64,000 nucleotides of DNA from Nymphaea colorata (lineage: Eukaryota; Streptophyta; Magnoliopsida; Nymphaeales; Nymphaeaceae), in contig NC_045144.1 of assembly GCF_008831285.2 (NCBI RefSeq), positions 4,270,268 to 4,334,267 of the forward strand, in the 5' to 3' direction. Under the pieces are notes generated by a model. The model was not told where the DNA came from. It saw only the letters and a list, made by a program, of their open reading frames with translations, and made no database searches. The position numbers were made by a program, and so were the translations under genes. Of this stretch, positions 24,015 through 36,201 are shown piece after piece; within the stretch, counting starts at the first letter, position 1; every line of letters begins with the position of its first letter.

Positions 24015-25460
24015 CACCACAGACTTCGTAATATTTGAGAGAGAAACCTTCTCTCACCTGTGCATCACATCTCAGCCCTTTTGAAACCGTCTCTACGACG
24101 GTAATAAAGCGGAATGGAAAGAATGCAGAGCTTTCCAGATTCCTCTCACACTAAAAAAGAACGCCCTTTGCTTTCATGCTTAATGATAGCAAAAGAGCGA
24201 GAAGTTATATATATGTACATGTCATAATTCTTGCCATCCAGCACTCGCAAAATTAACCCCCTGAACTTTAAGGCTCCCTCCAAGAACTTTAATCAATCTT
24301 TTCATAGCCCAAGATATTGGGCAATTCATGGACCGATAAAAATTTTAATCATCCTCAGTAATTTTGCCTTTTAAGTATATTTTACATTCTCTCCACTGTT
24401 ATACTGGTGATTATCTTGTAGAGACAACTGCAAAGTACAATTAGCCTAAAGCCTCTCAAAACTCACTGCATCTTCAAATTTCTCATCAAGGAGATCTAGG
24501 ATGTGTTCATTTTACTCACTAATTTTTCTGTTTAGAAGAAATCATCTATTGCTAAATACCTCTTTCTTAATTACATGTCAATATTTTTATAGAATTCAAT
24601 ATCGAACACATTTAAGGCCGTGATTTCATATTTGGCCATATTAAACAGTTTTACAAACTCTCTCCTTAGATTGTAGTAAGTAATTTCTCATTTTCAGCCA
24701 ATGTAACTTTAGGCCCCTCACGCCATATGATTAAAACTACCAATTCCATTAATGCCAATGTAACATTTTGAAATGGATTCAGATCCACTCACTCAACTCT
24801 TCACTTCCTTTTTAAAACGGTGTATTTTATTTTCTGTTTCATTTTGTCATCTAGATGGTGAAAGCGAGTTTCGGATTGAATCTTAACAAAAGTGGGTTTA
24901 AATTGAATTTTAACAAGCTAGATCCGGAGCAGAACATGTAAGTGAATGTTTGGTCTCCAGAAAATTCCAAAACTGATCCCCTCGAGCCGAGCGAACCAGA
25001 CTGGCCTCGAGTTCAGCAGGCCCCAAATCACTTCTATTTCCATGCTCTTTAAAAAGATGCAATATCTAAGCTATTGAAATAGTTGGGGAGCAAGCAAGTT
25101 AGGATGCCCACTCACAGGTGCACTCAACAAACACAACCTGTCGCTGCCTTGTTTACTTCAACAAGTAAATTTCAGCCGCTCGTAGATTTTCAAGCAGAAG
25201 AGCAAGTGTTCGTGCAGACGAAAAGAGAGAGAGAGAGAGAGATTCATATGCACTATTGTTAGTAGACATGAAACAATTTCGGACAACCATTTTAAGATCC
25301 ATGTGGTACAATACAGATTTTTACAAGTGTCCTGTCTGAATACATGAGAGTAAAAACGCTGAGATGTTTAAACTAACTTGCGAAATTGGAAGTAATTTGA
25401 ACCTCAGCATCTATTGCCAAGACAAGCAATCCCGCAAGACGATCTGAATCATTATGAAGC

Positions 25461-28400
25461 TCAACAACGTGCGACTTGGATAGTACAATCAACATTCACC
25501 ACAATATGAGTAACCCTATCAGAGCTCTGAGACTGAGCAATACCATCACCTTCCCTGTCGGCACGCACATTACCAGCTTCAACATCTGATGCTGATGCCT
25601 CTGCAGCTTTTGGAACTGGTATAAGTGAGGTTCGACAAAGCGGGCATGTTGTGTTCTTGGTAAGCCAGCTATCGATGCACTCCATATGAAATGTGTGCCC
25701 ACAAGATGGTATCTGCTGGAGCCTCTCATTGGACTCATAGTCGCCAAGGCACACAGAACACCTACGTAGGTTTGGTGGACGGAACACGTTCAGATGAAAG
25801 CAAGCCTCGAGAAGCAAAATAAGCATATATAGCAATTCACAGAGTCTGTATGTGCAAGTCACAAGCAATCAGCCAAAACAACAATCAGGTAGGGCATACC
25901 TATAGGATGTCCCACAATGTAGTTGGTGTAGAATGTTGGTTTGCATAACCGAAGGTTCAGATGATCCACCACACCTTGTGGGACCACCAATCATGTCTCA
26001 ATCCTCATTTGATGATGCATGGAACCCACGCAACCATCTTCACCAACGGTTCGGCAGTCTTATGGGTCCTAAGCAAACTGATACACATATTAGAGTAACA
26101 ATCTGCTGAGATGTTTGCATAGATCCCTCCATTAGCCATGAGGAAGATTCCTGCAAACTACATAGAACTGGTGATAGGCTGATCATAATGTCTCTGTCAC
26201 CCACTGACAGCCTATAACAGATCTATGGATAACAGGTGATGGGTTGTTTAATGTCTAATGTCTTCTTGCCCACTGACAGAAACAAGGACCTAAGACATAC
26301 ATCATTGTTAATCAACCCTATCACCAACTTTACCATTGAAGGAATCTTTCTCTCAAGCGTTGACAACTCTTGTAACCCTAGTGCCAACTTGTAAGTTGCA
26401 GTTCTGGGGCATAGGAGGGATCATGCAAATCATACAGCAGATCAACTTTCAGACGGCCACTGGTCTCCAAGCAAAAAAGCTGGCCTTGAATGGAAACCAG
26501 ATATGATAAAAGTAGTTCTTTTCCAAGTTTACATAGGAATGACGTGAGTGTCATCGACTGCTTATTGTATCAAAAGTACATTTGGTAACATTCAACGACC
26601 CAATTTCTTTCTGCATAGGGGCTTCATACATGGTTATTGCATAACAGCAATTTTATGTCATACATACCTGAAACTGAGGAAAAGTTCAGGAAAAGATATG
26701 CCATACATAACCATCGGGATATCATTTTTCACCTCTGTAACTCAAACGAGACCAGAAACTTAGGTCTTTTATACGGAAAAAGCATTGGCCAGAGGTACAT
26801 CCTTGCTCCGAGATGAAAATCTACATGCCTATGATCAACATGAAACTACTACCCTTCTGAAGTATCCATTTTTGCAGAGAAAAACAGTTCATGTTTCTCC
26901 AACCAGATCAATAGGTCAGAGCTGTTCATTATTTGACTCAAGAGACTTGCTGTCGCTGAACACTAGCAATTCTGACATGGAAACCAAAATATTTAACACA
27001 ATGTGCGAAAGCTACTGAGATGCACATTACTCATGTTTGCCACTGGCAAATATTGTGCAGAAAGTTTTAATAACAATACTGCAGCACCATCACCATTTAT
27101 CAAAATCCTGCGCAGAGATTTCACAAGACAATGTACATAAACCCACGCAATGACTTTCAAGTACTTAGGGGGACAGGTGGAAGCAATGGAAGCTGCAGTT
27201 TCCTGGTGCAAAAAGGTGCCACAATCTAACGAAACTAGCTATATTGCTGCCATCAGCAATAGGCTAGGTTTTTCAGGATTCCAATCCATTAAATCCACAA
27301 ATGCACTAAAACACTAGTATGCACACAATTGTGCTACCGCTGCCCATCAATAACTAGAACTGGACACTACCATTATTCCCATTCTTAGTTCATTTGATGC
27401 TTAATATTTTCTCTATAAGTTGTACATTTCTTAGTCTCAAATTTAAAAGTGTACTTTAACAGTTATTATACTTAGTTTTTTTTGTTAGATAACCATATTC
27501 TCTCTTCTTTATTAGATTGCTTGAATAAAATTTTGTAGTTTGAAAAACAAAATTAATTCTTGTATGTCCATGCGCACAATGTGTTTCACTCTCTCTCTCT
27601 CTCTCTCTCCCCCCCCCCCCCTCTCCTCCCCACTGTACACCACACACATTAACACTTGGATAACAAGTCAGAGGAAGAAGGAGAGGAACAGACAGAGCAG
27701 AAAAAGGAACAAATTCACATGGAAAGGATGAAATCACAGAGCGAAGGTATAGGAGGTGAAAGATGGAACTGCATACGCTGCTGCACATATCCATTAGAGG
27801 ACTCTACGATTTATCTGTCTTCCTGTCATCTAACTGAGTCTCTTTGTTTCTGCGTGCATGTATCTAGTGCCGTAAGCACATGAACTTTTTAATATTTTGT
27901 ACTCACTTATGACCCTACCACATTTTCCCAGTTAAATAGGTAACCAAGATCAAGTATTCCATAAACTTTGTTTAAACTGCATGTATGTATGCTAAGTATA
28001 TGAGAATTCCAAACATGGTAGGCAGGCAGGATAACTGTTGTTGCATCACCACATTGGTGGCAATCTGACCTGGAAAGAGGAATAATTGCATAGGGGTATG
28101 AATGTGTGCTGCCATGTTGTGAACCAAGAAGGGTGGGTCCATACTAGGATTCAAGCTCACGCTATTCCATTGAAGCTGAGGGCATAGTACACCAGTTGAC
28201 TCGATGTTGGTTGACAGTGGAATAGACAGACCAATCATAAAGAAGCGTCAGAGGACCTTTGAGCACCCTTCAAAGCCAGCTCACTGGGAAAGAAGAGCCG
28301 TGGCCTCTAATAGATAATGCGTAAGAAAGATTTGTTTCCAGATACCCACTAACACATATCTCTTTCCATTTAGCCAACCAACAATCTTTCAGATTCCATT

Positions 28401-29935
28401 AAAATGTTCGCCAGCACTATATGGTGCATATACAAACAAAAATCAATGTGTTGAACGCATCCACTTGTCCTTTATCAATTAGGTCAGACCACATAGATGG
28501 ATATCGTTATTTCCTTGCAAGAAATCAAGCTGCAGATATAGCAATTTGGAAATTGGAAGCAGATATACATTGTAGTCATATTTATAATCATCACTTTGAG
28601 GTGCTTTGTGAAGCGCCTTGTGTTTTCCCATAGAATTTGTTCAATGGTAAATGAAATAAATCCCTTCTAAAGGTTATACACTGAACATTTATTAGAAAAA
28701 TGAATAAGTCGATGGGCAATGAAACACTAATAAATGTAATGGATACATCCAAACCAAAGACGTATCTTGCATACAGATGCAACACATGCACAGTTACACA
28801 CACGGACGTGTGTGTGCATGTAGCTCGTGCTGCAAGGCTAAATCTGTTTTTCCAATCCATTGGAATAAACGTGGCTACTACTGCAGCACAAAATGAATGG
28901 TTAGCATATTGCAAATCAAAAAACAGCTTAATGCACCGTTTCACAATATGATTCTGTGAGTGTTTTTTGAATTGGCGACAGATTTGCTAGTACTGGTAAG
29001 TGACTAATCTGAGCAGAACCAATCAATTAGTCGCTGGTCACAACACAAGAATAAAAAAAGTAAGACTTAAATATTTGAGCGTGAGTTAACATATCAAGTA
29101 CTTGTTGCAGTTACTTTCCAGATTCTCAACACACAAGACGCTACAAGTCCCTATTCCATTAGACAGGAACGGACATGAAATTTAAATATCTATCAGAGCA
29201 GTACATGATTTTCGTGAGAAACCTCGCGAAAAAATCACTTTTTTTAACTTTTAACCAAAAAATGGGTAAGAGCAGCTTTCAATGCTTAGAGTAAGAGCAG
29301 CTTTCTGTCATGATCCGAGAAGAATGCCAACATGTGATCCATTGGACAAATTTGGATTCTGGAAGTAGGGTTCCTATAATTATTGTTCCCTATCTGACGA
29401 AGCACAAATACGTTCTAACTTCTATCAAGAAATAGACCAATTCCAATAAAATTCCCGACTAGTGCAGTAACAGTTGATGTGCACAAGGCAAACAAAGCAC
29501 TTACTGTGTTTCTCTGATCAAGAAGCTCTCCTTGAAAATGATTACTGGGAGCATCTCCCTGATCTCCTTTTTCAGTCCCACCTCCGGAGGCTGAGAAACC
29601 TCAAAAAAGAGAAAAAGGACTCTCAGCAAAAAAGGAGAGAAAACAGAAACGCAAAGACGAAACCTCCACACGATTACAGAAGCAAAGGGGAACTTAGAAA
29701 AATGGGAGCAACATACAGCCGTAATGACCACTCCAGCTTGGCCTGAACCTGTATTCCTCATTCGCAAGGATGACCAATCGACCCTTTGGCGTCTGAGGTA
29801 GAAGAAATAGAAGAGAAACAAAAGAATGAATGTGAAGAAGATGGGTACTGAGAAAACGAAAGCCTCGTAGAGTTTTTGCTCCGGAGAATCGTCTAAAGCA
29901 ACTGGTGAACTGGTGTTATTAGGCATCTCGTACAT
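25461..29935 (-). CDS. RING-H2 E3 ubiquitin ligase, ATL58/59/ATL7-like
   Basis: Three exons on the minus strand: 29935-29717, 29590-29505 and 25761-25461, giving 201 residues across a 130-bp phase-0 intron and a 3.7-kb phase-2 intron. ATL proteins are membrane-anchored E3 ligases that recruit an E2 through a RING-H2 finger. Order: short N-terminus with SSPVALDDSPEQKLYEAF; transmembrane helix about 28-47; RRQRVDWSSLRMR; the conserved EIREMLPVIIFKESF block (the GLD-like position); RING-H2 at 103-144 with C103, C106, C122, H124, H127, C130, C141 and C144 and the E2-contact WL; a polar tail to VARC. The junction rebuilds RETQCSVCLGDYE, the family sequence. The start is the first ATG (29935); a second in-frame ATG at 29926 is a fair alternative. 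Targets unknown. Confidence 0.93.
25762..29504 (-). other. 3.7-kb intron of the RING-H2 gene
   Basis: Lies between ACA|GTAAGT and TAG|GTGTTC, splitting a Gln codon immediately before the first RING cysteine. Contains a CT-rich run followed by C12 at about 27590-27621. Open frames inside have no domains. No transposon with clear ends was found. Confidence 0.75.
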
Positions 29936-30532
29936 GACAGGACCCAAAAAGCAGACAAGTAGGAATACCAAGTTTAATTGCTATCTGAAGCCCAATCTCC
30001 CAAAATAAAAGGAAAAATCTAAGAGTCGAAAGTACCAAATTTTATGAACTTGTTATCATGAAAAATACGCCCACCCACTTAAGATCTAATGCCAAACCAG
30101 GGTATTAAATATTCTCCAGCAAAACTAAAGCAAACAGCGTCAGTATTTTCTTCGCCAAAAATGAAGAAAGAAAATCCTTCTCTGAATAGAAAAAAAGCGG
30201 GTGGGGGAGTAACGAGGCCACGAGAGCTGAAACCAAAATTTCAAGATTCTGAGGACACAAACCTAGAAAAACATCGCAGGATCAGATGAAATCTGAAAAC
30301 CAACCAAACTGGTAGTCCCAAATCCACAAAAAACACCCACAAACACTGAGCAACCAGTATCCGTAATGTGGGAAATAAAAGTTCGCCGGTTGAATTACAA
30401 CATTTGGAGAACTCGATAGAAGATCACATCATTTGCATTAAACACCGCAAAGGAGAAAATAAGATCAAGTAGCAAATTGCGAGACGGCCGACAACAACAT
30501 CAGCTGCAACCAGCTCTTCAGACAAAAAAAGC

Positions 30533-30641
30533 AATGATAAGAAACAGAGTTTTTACAGTCTGAAATTTGAGGGCAGGAGAAACTAAAAAGCGATTATAAG
30601 AAACAGAGTTTTTACAATCTGAAATTAAGGACAGGAGAAAC
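30533..30641. repeat. 59-bp tandem duplication upstream of the RING-H2 gene
   Basis: Two copies of ataagaaacagagtttttac and following bases, at about 30536-30583 and 30595-30641, roughly 90% alike. They lie 600-700 bp upstream of the RING-H2 start codon, in the likely leader or promoter region. Confidence 0.8.
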
Positions 30642-30899
30642 TTGAAGACACGCAATTCAGGTAAGGAGGAATTCTTGGTAGGGATTGGACTGGGAAGCCT
30701 GCAAGCACAAGAGAGAAGAAGCCACCAGACGAGGTTTAAAAAAGGAGACAGAAGAGTCCAGCAAACGCAAGGCCAGTCAAGAGGATGACGCCAGGGGACG
30801 ACAAAAGGAGGATGGCAGCACGGTAGTGCTACCAACATTACTAATGTCCCCGCGTAAGCGCCGTGTGTGGTATTAATGCACAATTACACAAAAGAAACT

Positions 30900-31680
30900 C
30901 GACATTCCACGAGAGCTTCTCAGACACGGGCTGCTGTTAAGTTGTTAACCACTGTTACCGGAAGCGAAAGACGACGATCCAATGTCTTCACCCAGCTAGC
31001 GAGACGTCGTTAGTTCGAATCCGTGGTACGTAAGAGGCTACGTTAAAGCAAAGTTCTGCGTACCTCCACCACGATGCCGTCATATAATATGCATGTACAT
31101 AAAGCAACTCAATTATGCTGCTTTTTTCTATTTGTCCTTTATTAATAATTTAGCTTTCATATGAAATGTTTAGAACAACAACTTGGGCATTCCTCAAAAC
31201 TTGGGCGGGGCACTCTTTCTCAGTTTTGTAAAACTTCCGCGGAGTTTGGATGACGCGCTCAATGATCTTGATGTTATAAAACTAATATCTTGTATAAAAT
31301 TGGCTTGGCTTGGGAAACTGGTTTATGTGCTTGGATGATAGGATCAAGTTAACACATTTTTTTATAAATAACATGGAGGATATTAAGTTATTCACTCTCT
31401 TTTAGAAAAAAAAAAAAAACAGGTTTTACCAAGGAAGAGTTTAGGCAAAACTCATTTTTTGGTATCATCCAAAAATGGCATTTTGGAAGTAAATCTATTT
31501 TGTTACCTCTAAAAATTGGTTTTGAAATGTTATCCATGCAGTTTTATGAAAATCAAATTTTTTTAATGAGTTTCAAAATTTGGTTTGTACATTTGGGTGA
31601 TGCATCCAAAACCCATTCTTTTATGAATAACTTGGGAGAGAGGGTTAGGTTTTTTACTCTCTTTTGAAAAACCAAGTTTC
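30900..31680. other. Intergenic stretch
   Basis: No gene is supported. A pol III B-box-like word (GTTCGAATCC at about 31014) suggests a tRNA or SINE fragment, without a matching A box. The rest is AT-rich with words such as gtttggatgacgc that look like decayed MITE ends. Confidence 0.4.
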
Positions 31681-31682
31681 AT

Positions 31683-32470
31683 CATAACTAGGTTTTTCTT
31701 AAACAAAGTTTTATTATCGCGCAACCGTTCCAAAACAACAAGTGTTATTATCCAAGCAACCCCTATCATCTAGCATATCCCTGCATCTTCATACTGCCAT
31801 CTGGTTAGTTCAGCCCTTTTTAAGTGTGAGAGGTTGGAGCATCTGTAGGGTTACACAACGAGCCGAGCCAACTTGAGCTCGACTCAAACTCGCAAAAAAA
31901 AAAAAAAAATTAGCTCGTGCTCGACTCATTTATAAACGAGTCGAGTTCAAGCTTATAAAGATACTTGAAATGATAAACGAGTCAAGTTAGAGTTTCAGGA
32001 ACTCGATTCGAGTCACAAACCAGTGCTTTATATAATACTGCCAAAATAAGTTCACACGGTTTTAATTTTTAAGGTGCAAATTTTTACCAGTTAAACGAGT
32101 TACATGAGTTAACACTTATACGAGTTAATGCTTACACCAGTTAAATTCAAACAAGTTAACGCCTAAACGAGCTAAACGAGTCTGAGTTCGAGATTGATTT
32201 TGTGTAGTCGAGTCAAGCTCAAACTTGTTGTAAGGAGCTCGAGTTTTTGAGCCGAGTCAAGCTCGAGCTGTCCAAGCTTGGGCTTGACTCGACTAGTGTG
32301 CAGCCCTAAGCATCCGTATAGAAACCAACATTAAATTGGGTTTTCTCAAACCAAGTTTTATTATTGCCCAAGCACTCCAAAAGGTTGTTTTGAAGTGTAA
32401 TCCAAGCACCGTTAGCATGTGGCATATCCAGCATTCTAGGCTGCTTAGTTCATCCCTACGTGCACTACTT
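31683..32470. repeat. Diverged direct repeats flanking a hAT MITE
   Basis: The segment about 31710-31815 (aagttttattatcgc, ttattatccaagca, tagcatatccctgca) recurs at about 32354-32460 (aagttttattattgc, gtaatccaagcac, tggcatatccagca), followed in both by ttagttcagccc / ttagttcatccc. Similarity is roughly 70-75%. The MITE at 31846-32308 sits at the end of the first copy. Confidence 0.6.
31846..32308. mobile_element. hAT-type MITE, 463 bp
   Basis: Ends TAGGGTTACACAACGAGCCG and, in reverse, TAGGGCTGCACACTAGTCGA; flanks AGCATCTG (31838-31845) and AGCATCCG (32309-32316) match 7/8. The interior is dominated by permutations of gagctcgactcg and acgagtt-type words, giving many internal inverted repeats. 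No coding capacity. TAGGG ends plus an 8-bp duplication point to hAT. Confidence 0.82.
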
Positions 32471-32519
32471 AATGAACTGCCTTACGAGTCTGTCTTCGCA
32501 ATTTTAGATACAAAATGAA

Positions 32520-34690
32520 ACCATTTTTTCCCCCATTAAATAAAGTACTACATTCAATGTCATTTTTTTTTAAATTTTTTATAAAAATTTTCTTTCAAAT
32601 TGATCTTTGATTTTTCTATTTACCATTTTACCAAGACAAGAGACAAGTCGTTGAAAGGTACCTTGTAACAGGTTGCTCTGTGTTGAGGCCCCAACTGTAA
32701 GCATAAAAGAGGGACACTCTTCTTTTAATGGTGGACAAAGCGACAAAAGAGTTTGGAGTTACAGAGTGCCAATAGCCAACATCATAGAGTTAAAATGAGT
32801 TTTATCTTGTAGAGCCTGCTAGCTCTACGTCAAACGTGATGAGGTTTCTCATCTAGACTGCATGGTAAAAGGATGAGAATTAAGAAAAATATCTTTCTAC
32901 TAGTGCTTCATTTCTTTATGTTTGAAGAATATTAGATAGAATCATATTCTTATTCTTAACATTTATATTAGTGTCACTTGCAAACTCTTTCTCAAATCTA
33001 ACTTCTATAAACATGTAATTAAATCTAAATCGAGAGCAAAAAAACTAACTTGAAATATTTTTTCAATGCTACATGTGGGTCTCTTGGCGCATATATATAT
33101 ATATTGAGCTCGATGATTTTAGCACCTAATATATATATATTAGGTGCTAGAATCATCCATCTCAACTTTGTCCACATTTGGCAAGGTCTTTTCACCTAAA
33201 GGTTTGGCATCAATTCAAGTAACTATGTGAATTAATATTAGATAACAAACATATCTATCAGTTTTTTTTTTTCGTTGTTTTTTTTTTTTTAATTATTCAT
33301 CATGTTGGATCAAACGATCCTACTTAAATGGCTGAACTAATATATATATATAATCGTCTTATGTTGAGGAATCTGTATCAAAAGTAACGCGCCATTGTAA
33401 GGTTGGCATCAGGTCTGATGGATCCGTTTTCAAGAAACGTTTTCAACTGTAACCACTCATCTAAAGCAGCAGATCAATGGAAGCCATTGGAGGCATCTTA
33501 GGGGCTGTTGTTGTTCTTTCCTTCATCAGTTTTTTTGTCCTACTGTGAACTGTGCCCGGCCGCCATCGTCAAGTCCGTAAAAGAGAAAAGAAGATGAAAT
33601 GGACGTGATGTGATATAACATGCTTCTGTGTGTGTCTGTGGTCCAGCTTGCAGTTCGAGCAGTTGAAAGAAAGATATTTTTGCTGCTGGAAGGCAGTGAA
33701 CCGCTCAAAAGCAAAGATAATCTCTTACCTATGTTACGGAAGCAAGCTGACAGCCAAGTTGGATCTCTGTAGGCAAGCTGACACACTCTCTCTCTCTCAA
33801 GAAATAAAGAAATTTCTTAAGTAAAATCTTGTCATCTACTGTGAAAAGGAAGAGTGAGGTTATGGTTGTGGAAAAAACAAAAAAAAAGGTTAGCGTCCGA
33901 GATATTTTGAAGTTTATCTTTTTCACTTCAGAAGGGTATTTTGATCATATGCACTATTTTTTTATGCACCAAGTGGTGCATATAACCAACTTGGATGAAA
34001 ATGTCGCTACATTGCACCAAAATATTTGGTGGGACCATATTTTTATACTTGCTTTAAGTGGAGCACTCAGCACTGTAATCTTCAAAAAAGAGGAAAAGTG
34101 TTTTTTTTTTACTTTTTCTTTTCTTTTCTTTGCTTATCATTTTTCATGAAATCTAATCTCCTGTTTATTTGTATTCACATGCATGCATGAAAGTTTTTAG
34201 CTATCCCTTGGATGTTTGATACAGTCCAGTAGACTTGAAAGTGAAATTAATGGAAGATCATCTAGTGACACTTAATTCATTCTAAGTGGGCGAGAAATTT
34301 ACAACTCCATGAGACCCCGTGCCAATGCCGCCATGAGACGGGCGTTCTTGATAATTTCATAGTCTCGACAAACTCTTAATTGGGATGCCAAGCTGTTTTG
34401 ATTCTGTCCATCAGGACTCTTCGACGGCGTTGTCCTCTTAAGATTTGGTGGTAAAAGCTCATTCACAAGTACATAGAGCACCCGATGCTTATGTCATAGA
34501 CATGGAAAAAGGTGGCGGTAATAGTGAAAGTTATCTCGGAAACGATTGCCTCAACTAAAATGGAATTGAAAAAGACCAGTAACAGTGCCTAGTGTTTTTT
34601 TTCTTTTTTCTTTTGGTTGGAATCACCTAGTGGAAGCCAGCTTGGGTTGAAAGACTGTGTCACTCATCTTATCCTTATTATGATGATGGA
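32520..34690. other. Intergenic stretch with foldback and poly-T repeats
   Basis: No convincing gene. Contains the inverted repeat at 33104-33165, a poly-T MITE fragment at about 33225-33345 related to those near 22.2 and 22.6 kb, and a 23-codon hydrophobic reading frame at 33477-33548. Frames at 33526-34149 overlap on both strands and show no domain. Confidence 0.45.
33104..33165. repeat. Inverted repeat (foldback), arms about 29 bp
   Basis: The arms GATGATTTTAGCACCTAATA (from 33112) and, in reverse, GATGATTCTAGCACCTAATA pair around a TATA centre. Pairing extends outward through TTGAG with three mismatches. The symmetry centre lies in an AT tract, so the structure would extrude easily. Confidence 0.85.
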
Positions 34691-34734
34691 ACCATAAATT
34701 TTTTTTTATTAAGAGATTATTTTAGAAATTATCA

Positions 34735-34855
34735 TTTCTTAAGTGGCTGTTTTACAATAATAATAACGTATTGTTGTTTTATGTATCTCCCCAAAATATT
34801 GGAGCAAATACATGAAACAATAATATATTGTTACTAATGTTGTTTGTCCTTGAAA
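34735..34855. mobile_element. AT-rich MITE-like segment
   Basis: Internal inverted words (acaataataataacgtattg and gaaacaataatatattgtta) resemble those of the Tourist-like element at 35.1 kb, suggesting the same broad family. Ends and duplication were not resolved. Confidence 0.3.
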
Positions 34856-35119
34856 CACTTGGTGAGTGTTTCATCATTCTACTTTAAAGATTAGAACATA
34901 TTAATAGAACATTAAAGCTGGGTGTCCATGAATCTACCTCAAATTCATGAAACACTCACAAGGTATGTCATTTGCCGATAGGTTGTCTAGCATGAACACT
35001 CTATGATTGCGTTATGGATCTACCTTGATGAAATAGTAGTACTAATTTTTTATTAATTTGGTTTGATTTCAGATTCATGGCATGGTCACAGCCTGTTCCT
35101 TTTGCCAAGCAACACTTGA

Positions 35120-35262
35120 GGGGCCATTTGGTAGCAGTAACACATTGTTATATCCCTCCCCACTAATTTTTCAAAAAAATAGGACTTTGTTTCAGCATTT
35201 GGTCCAATTTTTTGAAAGATTCATAAAATAATAACAATATGTAATTGCTGTCAAGCAGCCCC
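35120..35262. mobile_element. Tourist-like (PIF/Harbinger) MITE
   Basis: Long inverted ends: GGGGCCATTTGGTAGCAGTA and, in reverse, GGGGCTGCTTGACAGCAATT, continuing as ACA(C/T)ATTGTTAT. The element is 143 bp. Right flank is TAA and left flank TGA, compatible with a decayed three-base TAA duplication. Class assignment rests on the GGGGCC-TTTGG ends and the short duplication. Confidence 0.6.
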
Positions 35263-35269
35263 TAAGAGC

Positions 35270-36195
35270 CTATTTGGCAAAGAAAATAACTTGTAACTGT
35301 TTTATGAATATTACTACAAACATGAGAAAAGAAGAGATTATTTCATGAATCTATACCAATATTTACATAACAATTACAAGCTATTGTCGTCGTCAGAAAA
35401 CAGTATATATAAACAGACAAGACAAGGAACCGTAAGACACTCACATGAAAACAAAGAAACCAGCCTGAATGTAGCTCTCTCTGCTCTGCCACTGTATAAA
35501 AGCCCACATGACCATTCTCCTGCGTGCATCCTCAGGATCATAGGATGATGCGTCGGCGGCATATGGGACGGCAGACAAAAACAAAAAGCTAAAAACGAAA
35601 ACAAAAATTACTGTTCCTTAGCTGAACCTTCCCTAGTTATCACCTAATAATTGAATCGCATTTCTTTCTAGCTCTATATAAAGAGTTAAAAACAAAACAC
35701 CACGTACTGAGTAGACCCTACAATGCCTGCAGAAGCTCACTGCATGATGCCTTTTCTATTATTCATGGATTACTCATCTGTCTTATTAGTCTAACGTCGT
35801 GGGACAGATGGCGATTACTAAAAATCAGTAATTAAATTTGGAGCTGCTCATATCCGGAGGCGAGAAATTCCGGCCTCCAACCCTACAATGGCGGTCGTCA
35901 AGACTCTAAAAAGGCATCGTCCGCTCACACTTTGCCAACACTTTCGCCTCTCTTTTTCCTATTTTCAGTACACGAAAAGTACGGGCGGTGGGGACTCGAG
36001 GGGCAGGTGGAGCTGACGGGCCAGCTTTTTCCGGCCATTCTTCCCTCCCCCAGCGTCGCTGCTGCCAGTCTTTGGAATGCCGACGTGTGCTCTAACTTTC
36101 CCTCCTCACCCTTATCCTATATTTTAAACACCAGGCCTTGAAAGACATAGCCAGCCTAAAAAGGTTAGGTATGGCCACTACGTCTAAAGTGCCGT
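35270..36195. other. Intergenic stretch
   Basis: No gene is supported. Several short open frames (35345-35548, 35374-35604, 35932-36141) have no domain. Nothing else of note was seen. Confidence 0.45.
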
Positions 36196-36201
36196 CTGAG
36201 T

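Larger units (their letters stand above)
19100..25460. other. 6-kb gene-free, repeat-rich stretch
   Basis: No gene is supported. Contents: TA microsatellites at about 20622-20648, 21165-21184 and 22019-22107; an A-run at 23158-23182; related MITE-like segments between 22110 and 22660; tandem repeats near 23930-24014 with a further copy at 24646; GA tracts near 23815-23830 and 25225-25242. The right part should include the 3' untranslated region of the RING-H2 gene. Confidence 0.6.

Noticed and set aside
31000-31035. tRNA gene suggested by GTTCGAATCC
   Set aside because: Only the T-loop/B-box word is present; no A box, acceptor stem or anticodon arm could be paired.
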